From positions 1 to 31,911 of the forward strand of contig JABDBU010000004.1 in the NCBI GenBank assembly GCA_013288455.1: a stretch of 31,911 nt of DNA. The letters run 5' to 3'. A program made the position numbers and the translations under genes. The notes beneath the pieces are model-generated. The model did not search any database. It had not been told where the DNA came from and saw only the letters and a list, made by a program, of their open reading frames with translations. Source of the DNA: Gammaproteobacteria bacterium. GTDB taxonomy: Bacteria > Pseudomonadota > Gammaproteobacteria > Diplorickettsiales > Diplorickettsiaceae. Below, piece by piece: positions 1-8,900 of this stretch. Every line of letters begins with the position of its first letter. The stretch's first letter is position 1.

Positions 1-44
1 AGATCCCGGATGAGACCTTTACCCGGCATAAGAAACTAGGCCTG

Positions 45-2204
45 CTAGAAACGGTACAGAAGAACATCTTTACCCGGGACCTGGTTGATGGCAATATACA
101 GTGCTTTACGTTGTCCAATAAGTACGACGAGCTGCTTCCCTCGTGTAATGCCGGTGTAAATGAGATTTCTGGCCAGAAGACGATAATGTTGCATGGCAAT
201 AGGAATAACAACGGCTTTATACTCGGAACCTTGGCTTTTATGAATGCTTGTAGCATAGGCCAGTGAAATTTCATCCAGTTCATTAAAATCATAGAGCACG
301 TTGCGGTCATCAAACTGGATATGCAGTGTAGTGTCTTCTAGATTAATGTGCGTAATAAAACCCGTATCGCCGTTAAATACGTCTTTGTCGTAGTTATTGA
401 CCATCTGAATAACTTTATCACCTGGCGAAAAAATCCAGCCAAAGCGCTGAATTTTAGGCTCTGCACAGGCGTTTAGTGCTTGCTGTAAAGCTTGGTTCAG
501 ACACCGTGACCCAACTTCTCCACGATTCATGGGTGTTAGTACTTGAATATCTTTGAGCGGATCAAATTGAAAGCGCTGTGGAATGCGTTGTGTGACACAG
601 TATAAAATTTTACTCTGTATTGCTTCTGGACTATCGGCTGGAATAAAATAAAAATCAGCATCTGGATTGTCTGTTTGAAGCGGCATTTTCCCTTGATTAA
701 CATGGTGCGCATTGATAATAATTTGCGAAGTAGCGGCCTGGCGAAATATTTCTGTGAGAAAAACGGTTGGAATAACTTGCGATTGAATTAGATCGCTTAG
801 AACAGCGCCGGGTCCTATTGAGGGCAATTGGTCAATATCGCCGATTAAAAATAAAGCTGCTGTTTGGGGAATGGCTTTTAGAAGATGATTCATCAAGGTA
901 ATATCGATCATCGAGACTTCATCGACAATGACAACATCGGCTAATAGAGGAAAATCAGCATGATGTTTAAAACAAAAATGTTGAGGATCAAACCCTAAGC
1001 AGCGATGAATCGTTTTGGCAGATAAGCCAGTGACTTCACTCAGTCTTTTAGCGGATTTTCCTGTAGGTGCGCAAAGTTCAATCGTTAGTTTTTTGGTCTG
1101 CAAGATCTTGATAAGACTATTCACGACGGTTGTTTTGCCAACGCCCGGACCACCCGTAATAATCATGACTTTAGATTGTAAGGCTTGTGTAATGGCTGCT
1201 TTTTGCGAATCAGCAAGCTGTAGCTTAGTTTGTTTTTCTACCCAAGGGATCATGGTCTCAGCACTCAGTGTTCCCCACGGGAAGGAACCGCCACAGAGGA
1301 TGGCTTTTAAACGTTTAGCGACAGACACTTCAGATTGGTACAAGGAAACCAATGCTAAAATAGGTTGTCCATCCGATAGCGTGCGTATGAGTTGCTTTGC
1401 AATGATTTCTGATTCAATTGCGAGCAGCAGTATTTCTTCAGGGATATTCAGTATTTTTTTCGAAGCTACAATTAAGTTGGTTTGCAACTGTGCACAATGG
1501 CCTTCGTTGCTGGCCAGCTGCAGGGCATAATAAATTCCAGCACGCGCGCGTAAAGGTGAGTCTTCAGCTAATCCTAGATTTTTAGCTAACTCGTCGGCTG
1601 TTTTAAAACCGATACCATGGATATCTTTTGCTAAATGATAGGGGTTTTGTTGTATTTTTTGTATTGCCTCTTCGCCATAGGTTTTGTAAATACGCACTGC
1701 ACGGGCAGTACCTATACCATGGCTTTGTAAAAAAACCATGATGTGACGGATCGCTTTTTGTTCTTTCCAGCTCGTAAGAATTTTAGCTTGTCGCTTTTTT
1801 CCGATACCGGGTATTTGTGCTAAACGTTCAGGTTCTTGCTCAATAACATCAAAAACAACGATGCCAAAGGCCTTGACAAGTTGTTTCGCAAAATAAGGCC
1901 CTATGCCCCTTACAAGACCCGAGCCTAAATATTTTTCGATACCCTCAAGACTTGTTGGCGGGATGATACGTAACTGCTCGGCCTGGAATTGTAACCCATG
2001 CTGTTTATGCTGTGTCCAACTGCCTTCCGTTTCAATGGTTTCGCCTGGTAGTACTTGAGCCGCATGGCCAATGACGGTGACAAGGTTTTTATGTCCCCTG
2101 GCTTTCACTTGCAAGACGCAGAAGCCACTTTCTTCACTATGAAATGTAATACGTTCAATAAAGCCAGTGATTCTTTCACAGGCGGTTAGTATAGCAGAAA
2201 CCAT
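45..2204 (-). CDS. recD2: RecD2-type ATP-dependent DNA helicase
   Basis: A 719-residue superfamily 1 helicase of the RecD2/YrrC class, which acts as a 5'-to-3' DNA helicase without RecBC. Seen in the sequence: an N-terminal OB-like segment (GFIERITFHSEESG), a helix-hairpin-helix region with GIG repeats around residues 100-215, Walker A GGPGVGKTT near residue 349, a Walker B-like VIVDEVSM near 428, the GDIDQLPSIGPGAVL motif after it, and a C-terminal helicase motif with ATSIHKSQGSEY near 645. The length fits the family (about 715-740) and the long N-terminal region separates it from RecBCD-type RecD. No strong ribosome binding site precedes the ATG. The gene stands alone here; what follows it on the minus strand lies outside the window. 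Its role in genome maintenance is taken from the family. Confidence 0.93.
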   Translation of the reverse strand: MVSAILTACERITGFIERITFHSEESGFCVLQVKARGHKNLVTVIGHAAQVLPGETIETEGSWTQHKQHGLQFQAEQLRIIPPTSLEGIEKYLGSGLVRGIGPYFAKQLVKAFGIVVFDVIEQEPERLAQIPGIGKKRQAKILTSWKEQKAIRHIMVFLQSHGIGTARAVRIYKTYGEEAIQKIQQNPYHLAKDIHGIGFKTADELAKNLGLAEDSPLRARAGIYYALQLASNEGHCAQLQTNLIVASKKILNIPEEILLLAIESEIIAKQLIRTLSDGQPILALVSLYQSEVSVAKRLKAILCGGSFPWGTLSAETMIPWVEKQTKLQLADSQKAAITQALQSKVMIITGGPGVGKTTVVNSLIKILQTKKLTIELCAPTGKSAKRLSEVTGLSAKTIHRCLGFDPQHFCFKHHADFPLLADVVIVDEVSMIDITLMNHLLKAIPQTAALFLIGDIDQLPSIGPGAVLSDLIQSQVIPTVFLTEIFRQAATSQIIINAHHVNQGKMPLQTDNPDADFYFIPADSPEAIQSKILYCVTQRIPQRFQFDPLKDIQVLTPMNRGEVGSRCLNQALQQALNACAEPKIQRFGWIFSPGDKVIQMVNNYDKDVFNGDTGFITHINLEDTTLHIQFDDRNVLYDFNELDEISLAYATSIHKSQGSEYKAVVIPIAMQHYRLLARNLIYTGITRGKQLVVLIGQRKALYIAINQVPGKDVLLYRF

Positions 2205-2364
2205 TTTTATAACCTGGACATTAAGATTATTACTGCATAATAGCCAGTGTACTAAGGATAAAATTTCAGCAAAAGGCTAACTAAGCGTTGTTCAGTTATT
2301 TTTTTGCTATTTGCATAAATTAAGTAGTTAATTTTTCCTTCATATCCGCTTCGTATAATGTCCT

Positions 2365-2393
2365 TAAAGGCTAGTATCCGACGTAAACGCTTT
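2365..2393 (+). repeat. 29-bp direct repeat, copy 1
   Basis: The 29 bases here are identical to 2770-2798, and the match stops sharply on both sides. The sequence lies inside the 3' coding end of an ISAs1-like transposase (residues KG, then SIRRKRF). Both copies carry the same one-base frame disruption after the KG codons, so they descend from the same damaged ancestor or from one another. Confidence 0.9.
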
Positions 2394-2480
2394 AAAGCCT
2401 TGATGGACAAGCACTATTTAATGGCCGTACTTCATTCTAATTTAGAATGCGTTTGCCCTGCCCCACATCCGAGTAGGTAA
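2373..2480 (+). pseudogene. ISAs1-like transposase remnant, extreme C-terminus
   Basis: Read in frame from 2373, this encodes SIRRKRFKALMDKHYLMAVL followed by a short tail and a stop at 2478-2480. The pattern matches the end of H-repeat/ISAs1 transposases, for example the E. coli form with LRRKMRKAAMDRNYLASVL. No start codon or catalytic domain is attached; the preceding coding part is instead found about 260 bp downstream. The family call is from memory of that conserved tail. Confidence 0.6.
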
Positions 2481-2630
2481 TACGAGATAAGGAAAGTCCA
2501 TTGCATCCGCCAGCGTTCTGGCTACGCTGTTGCTGTGCTCACCTAGGCAATTTCCTAGGCCTAACGTCGCCGAGTAGTTGATATCGCGCCGGTTAATTTC
2601 ATTACAAGCAGTTAACGCTTTGTTCCAAGG

Positions 2631-2779
2631 TGCATTGAAAATACTTTGCACTGGAGTTTATAGATGTTATCTTTAAAGAAGATGATTCTCGCATACGCAA
2701 AGATTACGCTCCTGAGAATGTTAGCTGGCTACGCCGCTTTGCTGTAACTTTATTAAAAAAAATGCTCACTAAAGGCTAG
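2631..2779 (+). pseudogene. ISAs1-like transposase remnant, C-terminal third of DDE domain
   Basis: The frame gives CIENTLHWSL, then after a two-base shift at 2661-2662 continues as DVIFKEDDSRIRKDYAPEN and LRRFAVTLLKK, ending in KG and a stop at 2777-2779. The patterns IEN.LHW.LDV, a DDSRIR-like stretch and N..LLRR are typical of ISAs1-family transposases just before their C-terminus. Weaker transposase-like coding (ISRRLISLQAVNALF) precedes it in another frame from about 2581, suggesting further small deletions. The element is clearly inactive. Confidence 0.7.
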
Positions 2780-2798
2780 TATCCGACGTAAACGCTTT
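2770..2798 (+). repeat. 29-bp direct repeat, copy 2
   Basis: Perfect second copy of the repeat at 2365-2393. Here it closes the upstream transposase fragment, whereas copy 1 opens the downstream (C-terminal) fragment. Joining the two fragments through one copy of the repeat would restore the normal order of the transposase C-terminus. Confidence 0.9.
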
Positions 2799-2947
2799 CT
2801 AATGTATAATGCGTTTATCATGTATAAAAAACTGTTCACAGTACAAAAAATCTATGGTTACATTCGCATTGTATAAAAATAAAAAGTAAAACTAAAACAG
2901 TAAGTCCCAGCAAGAACAAGAAAAATAATTATAAAACTGGAGATAAA

Positions 2948-5900
2948 ATGCCTATTACACCTACTATCACGATACAAGATTTGTTACAACGCTACCTGCC
3001 GCTATTCATAGATAAAGCAAAACCAACACAGTTGGGTGGGTTTGATTATGCAATAGCTCAGATGGCGAAAAATGCCATATTACAGGGAACGCCAGGGATT
3101 AGTAAATTCGTTAAACGTTTTGAATTGCTCGCAAGGGATCATACTGATATTTCTGGCACAGGCAATAGTGGGCTTGTGGAAGCAATTGCAAAGATACAAG
3201 CAAAGAAAGATACGGGTGCTAAACTCTCGGCTGAAGATCATCTGTTCCTTGAAATGCCAGATTTTTTACTAGAGATCAACCGACTGCAAGATGAAGAAAA
3301 TCGTAAAGTAACAATGCAAGAACGTCGCTTACTCGACAGTAGCCAGGCGAGTAAATATGCTACACATACTAATGCTTATACGTCGGAGGATTTAGTACAA
3401 TATTTTGTTACGATGAAGCAATTTTTGCCTACTCCCCCTACTCCCTCTCCAATCAGTGTCACTCTATTTAATGATAGGCGCGTCATTTCTATTGCTTATG
3501 ATCCAGTAGGAAACGGGTACCAGGTATTTGACCCTCGTAGCTCATACCAGGAATTTATAAACGTGGATATGTTGCATAATCCTGTATCTTTAGTTAAAAA
3601 AATTCAGCTTGCTATGCTGATGAGCACCAATATAGATAACTCTCGTATGATGTTAGTAAGTCAAGTTTGCGGGCTTGAACAGCATCGCAGTGAAATTATG
3701 AATAAGATTATCAATCCTTGGCATGCAACGCCAGATATGGTGAGGATAACTCAAATATCTACGGAAAAAGCTAAATTAACTAGTCCGATTGGTTCCTTGT
3801 TGCATTTGGCCGCCTACGCCGGTGATGATAAAACAGTTATTTCTTTGCTACAAGCGGGGGCTGATCCAAATGTAGTTGAGCCGGATTCACATAGAACTCC
3901 TCTTCATCTTGCTGCGCAATCCTCGGAGGATCAGCCTAGCGTTATAACTATTTTGTTAGCTCATCCTACAACGAATCCCAATCCAGTGACGAGTTCCACG
4001 TCAAATTCCTATGCCCCTATTCATTACGCGGCACAGTACGGTCATGATAAATCTCTACAGGCTTTCTTGGCGAATACTAGAGTCAATGGGCATGCGCACG
4101 ATCAAAATGGAAATAGTATATTGCACCTAGCAGCGGAAGCAGGGCAAGCAAAAGTTTTGACAACCCTTTTGCGTCATCCGGATATGGACGTAATTGCTTT
4201 TATTGCGGGAGGGAATGTTAGTGGAAATACGGCATTGCATGTAGCGGCAAAAAATGGGCACGTGCATATCGTTCAGATTTTGTTAAGTGATGGTAGGATA
4301 GATATTTATGCGCCTAATCTCCAAGGAAATACGGTATTGCATGTAGCGGCAGAAAAGGGGCATGTAAATGTTGTTAGGACTTTATTCAGTAATTTTGGAG
4401 AAAATATCAATGTGCGTAACATCGCTGGGTACACTGCATTACATGTAGCGTCGGCAGCTGGGGTTGAGGATGTCGTTGAAGTTTTGTTAAGTAATTCTGC
4501 GGTAGATATCAATGTGCGTGATGTCGTTGGAGATGAGGCATTCCATAAAGCAGCGGAAAGGGGGAATCCGAATGTCGTTAGAACTTTCTTGAGAAATCCT
4601 AAGGTAGATATCAATGTGCGTAACATCGGTGGGTATACTGCATTACATATAGCGTCGGCAGCTGGGTGTGTGGAAGTTGTTAATGTTTTGTTAAGTGATC
4701 CTAATGTAGATGTCTATGTGCGTAGTAACGATCAATATACTGTATTACATGTAGCGGCGGCAGCTGGGCATGTGGAAGTTGTTAATATTTTATTAAGTAA
4801 TGAGAAGGCAAGAATCATTAATGCATATGATAACGTTGGGAATACCGCTTTGCATAAAGCGGCAGAAAATGGGCATGAGGAAGTTGTTAAGGTTTTGTTA
4901 ATTGATGATAGAGTAGATGTCAATATGCGTAATGATAATGGACATACCCCGTTGCATGAAGCAGTAGCTAACAGTAATTCTGAGATCGTTAGGCTTTTAT
5001 TAAGTAATGGCAGGGTAGATGCAAATGCAATGAATTTTAATGAAAATACTCCGTTACATGTAGCAGTAAAAATAAATAAAATTGCGATGGTTAGGATTTT
5101 ATTAAATAGTAAAAATGTAGATGTAAATGCGATAGATTCTTTGGGAGATACTTCATTGCATATAGCAATAAAAGCAAAGATGGGCCCGATCGTGTTGCTT
5201 TTATCAAATAATGAAAATGTAGATGTAAATGCGAGAAATTTTGCTGGAAATACAGCGTTGCATGAGGCAGTGCACGCTGACCCATGGAACGCTGACTATA
5301 ATGGAATTATTAAGATTTTATTATATAGTAACAGAATAAATGTAAATGCGAGAAATTCTGCTGGAAATACAGCGTTGCATGAAGCAGCAAAAGCGTTGAA
5401 TTATGGGAGCGCTATCAATTTATTAGATAATAAAAATACAGATGTAAATGCGAAGAATTCTGCTGGAAATACAGCATTGCATGAAGCAACGAACGGTAGC
5501 AATTCTATGATCGTTAGGCTTTTCTTAAAAGATACAAGAGTAGATGTAAATGCGAAGAATGCTGCTGGAAATACAGCGTTTCATGAAGCAGCAAAAATGA
5601 TACATGGGGGGGGGTACGTTTTCGCTGTATTATTAACAGATACAAGAGTAGATGTAAATGCGAAGAATGCTGCTGGAAATACAGCGTTGCATGAAGTAGC
5701 AAAAATGTGGCATGTTGGGGAGGGAGGCGTTGTCCCTTTATTAGTAAGAAATATTTTCGCTTTATTATTAAGAGATACAAGAGTAGATGTAAATGCGAAG
5801 AATGCTGCTGGAAATACAGCGTTGCATGAAGCAGCAAAAATGGGGCATGTTGGGGAGGGAAGCGTTTTCGCTTTATTATTAAGAGATACAAGAGTAGATG

Positions 5901-8900
5901 TAAATGCGAAGAATGCTGCTGGAAATACAGCGTTGCATGTAGCGGTTGATACGGGTCAAAATAATATAGTTGGGCTTTTATTAGATCATCATCGAGTAGA
6001 TATGCAATTTGTGAATGCCAAGAATCATGCTGGAAATACTGCATTGCATGTAGCAGTACAAGTAAATAATGTTGAAAGTGTTAGGCTTTTATCAAGCAAT
6101 TTCAGAGTTAATGTGAATGCAATAAATCATGCTGGAAATACTGCATTGTATGAAGCAGTAAAAGAAAAAAATGGTGGGATCGATATTTTGTTGAATAATC
6201 CTCGAATAAACGTCAACGTTGTTGGTAGTGATGGTGTTACTCCGCTCCATTTAGCGGCAAGCAGAGGTAATATGAAGATTACGCGTATGCTGCTAAATCA
6301 TCCTATGAGCGATGCTAATCGTGTTAATGATGCGGGCAATACGGTTCTTCATGTAGTTATCGGAAGTGCTGAACTGGATTTTGAAAAAAAGATAATGATG
6401 ACACGACTTTTGCTGCCTGCTCTCAATCTTAACAATCTTAATCGTTGTAACGTAGCGGGAGATACGGTGCTGCATATCGCAGTAAAGAGCGATAATCTTC
6501 CGGTGGTTAGATTGTTACTGAATGATCGGAGGATTAATAGAAACATACCGGATGCGCAAGGGCGTACTGCATTGGACCTGGTGGTGGAACGGAATCGTCC
6601 TGCAATGGTTAGCCTGTTTCAGCAGCCATCGAGTCACGCCGGGGCTTCGGTCTGCGGAGGTCCGCGAGTGAAGCGAGCGGTAGGGTATGTGTGTGTGGAA
6701 GATGGATTGGCTAGCGTGCATGGAAGAAGAACCGTAAGCGAGCTCGACGTAAGGAATCAGAGACGGCTGATGGAAGGTACTGAGGTAAGCCAGACCCCGG
6801 CGGGTCGTCGTTTGCAGGGCTTATCGAGCAACGCTGTTGAATCGGGCCAGAATCTGCGTCAGATAGCGTGGAATAGTGAGGTGCAAACGGCGGGAGTGGT
6901 AGCCGAGATGGAGCGAGTTAGCCAAAGCCGTGCGCAAAGCACAGGAGATCCCACGAAGACGCAGGCCTTGGCGAGAAAGAAAGGAAATTTAAAGCGAGCG
7001 CTCGGTGTGATGGGTAAGGCGACGGGTAAGGCGACGGATGCGGTAGAAACGGTTCATGCGTTTTCTGTGCTTGCAGTGCAGCTTAAGGAAGGAAATTTGG
7101 TAGGAGCAGTGAAAGGTGTAGGGATGTTCGTGGGTGGTAATTTCGGAACCGGAGCAGCTACCTATGTGGGTACTAAGGTAGCGGACAAGGCGATACGTGC
7201 ATTGTCTACCAAAGCAATGACGAAGCGAGTGACCCAGACCATGACTAGCCTCGGGGTATCGAAGGGTACGCAGTTGGTAGCGGGGATGACATTACGGTCC
7301 ATGGGGACTGTGGCGGTTAGAATAACAGGTCCCCTATTGGGATTGGCATGTAGTTTGGCGATTGATGCTGTTAGCTTGTCTGAGTTGCCTGAGTTGCTAC
7401 GCAATGCCCAAGCGATAATTAATGATCCTAGCTCGGAAGAATGGGAAAGAGAACAAGCCAGAGCGAACTTTGGTTTAAGCGTGACGGGGAATATCGTAGG
7501 GGTGTTATCCAGCGTAGCGATGCTGGCGGGTGGGCCGGGTGCAGCGGTTGGTGCGGCAGCCAACATAGCATTTATGATTGTATCTGCCGTTGTCACGGCC
7601 CACTATGCGGCAGTAACCGTGGTGGAAGCGCGTAGAAAGGAACTGGGGACGTTAACGGAGGAAGAAGCGGCAGAGATATATCGTCGTAAGATGTGGGAAG
7701 GGTCGACAGAGCTCCCCGAAACTCTGCAAGAAGTGGCACTGGTGCGCCAAGTATATCAATCCTTGATAAATCAGTACGTAGAAATAGTGCGTCGATCAGG
7801 CTATAGGGCAGTTGTGATGGCGCTGCCGATTGTTCGGTACCGCCGTCTCGAACAATTAACAGGAATGATATCCAGCGAGTGGAGGGAGGGATCGATGCTA
7901 TTTGACGTAGATGGATACTACGTAAAAGCTTGTGACTATCGTGACCAAACCTCGCTGAGTGTAGATGACTTTCAATCGGGAGAAACGCCGTTCGCGAGCG
8001 TGAGCAATATGACCCCACAGCCCATGTCTCGGTTATTAGGTCGCTTGCCCCCCAATGCGACGATGTTTTGTGGCCCGAGTGATGTAATGATCAATCCGCG
8101 TAGGGTGTTGCACGAGGAATGGGAGCATCCACAAAGGGGTCGAAAAAAGGCACAGTTTAAGGAAGAATATTTCGATCCGCAGAGATGTGTACGAGGTGAA
8201 AGATTGTATTCGCGGCAACAGCGTCTCACGGCTTTTCCGGATTTGCCTATTGAAAATTTTTTTGCACCGCGTTTTCCATTGGTACATGGGAAAATGCCCT
8301 TTCAAAATATCTGCCAACATACGGTGGGGTTACGACTGAATAGCGCCCCTGCAAGCGGGCCGGTGCTCTACGATGTGGGGATATCCCATTTACAGTGCTT
8401 GAACGAGACGAAAAACGTCGTACTGATAAACCAGGGATCCCGGTTGATCATCGGAGGGAATCAGGAGAATACGTTTATCCTGCAAGGAATAAGCAAAGAC
8501 CTGGTGAAGCTACAGGGAGGGGTTGGCCAGGACGTGTTGTATCTGAGTCCTGATTTACCGGTTGAACTCCTGCAAGATTTTTTTCGTCGAAAGATAAAGG
8601 GAATAGAGGTCATTCGAGGAAGCGCGGGAAAAGACGTCATCATGGCGTCCGCGGACGTAGCAGCAATCGATGGAGGGGGAGGCGGCGATGAGATCCATCT
8701 GGTAGAACCGGTTCCCTCACAAACCACTGTATTGCCCATAAGGTTTACGAAGACATCATCGACGACCGCGTTACCGATGCTGGAATCTGCAACGACGGTT
8801 GCGCCGGGAGAGGTAGAATTTTATGAAACAGAAGACGATGCAGAAATAGCGGTAGAAGCGCTACGCACTTTTCCTCATCCTGGGAATAACACGTTATCGC

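Larger units (their letters stand above)
2205..2947. other. Gene-poor interval with decayed insertion sequence DNA
   Basis: There is no intact gene in this stretch of roughly 740 bp. It holds two degraded plus-strand pieces of an ISAs1-like transposase, a 29-bp perfect direct repeat at 2365-2393 and 2770-2798, and an 8-base match (GTATAATG) just outside the repeats at 2353-2360 and 2804-2811. There is also a perfect inverted repeat CATTCTAA/TTAGAATG around 2441. The last 130 bp before the giant gene are very A-rich and must contain its promoter, but I could not pick a convincing -35/-10 pair. Confidence 0.7.

Noticed and set aside
1..44. A possible ATG on the minus strand at 29-27, 16 bp after the recD2 stop.
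   Set aside because: Only nine codons fit in the window and the peptide matches nothing I recognise; no ribosome binding site.
1015..1530. A 171-codon plus-strand open frame inside recD2.
   Set aside because: It lies antisense to conserved helicase motifs (Walker A and B) and has no ribosome binding site or recognisable product.
2442..2651. A 69-codon open frame on the minus strand between the 29-bp repeats.
   Set aside because: Both ends are antisense to the transposase fragments (2373-2480 and about 2581-2660), so only about 100 bp is unexplained. No family recognised; treated as a shadow of the decayed element.
2834..2847. The palindrome ACTGTTCACAGT before the giant gene, as a possible operator.
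   Set aside because: Only a 5-bp arm with a 2-base centre in A-rich DNA; too short to claim without expression or conservation data.
5091..6044. Minus-strand open frames with repeated LLHATLYFQQHSSHLHL-type peptides opposite the ankyrin region.
   Set aside because: They are antisense readings of the repetitive ankyrin DNA; the repetition comes from the sense repeats and there is no independent coding signal.
7162..7596. A 144-codon minus-strand open frame opposite the hydrophobic region of the giant gene.
   Set aside because: Low-complexity antisense of the Gly/Ala/Val-rich sense sequence; the sense frame is uninterrupted and far longer.
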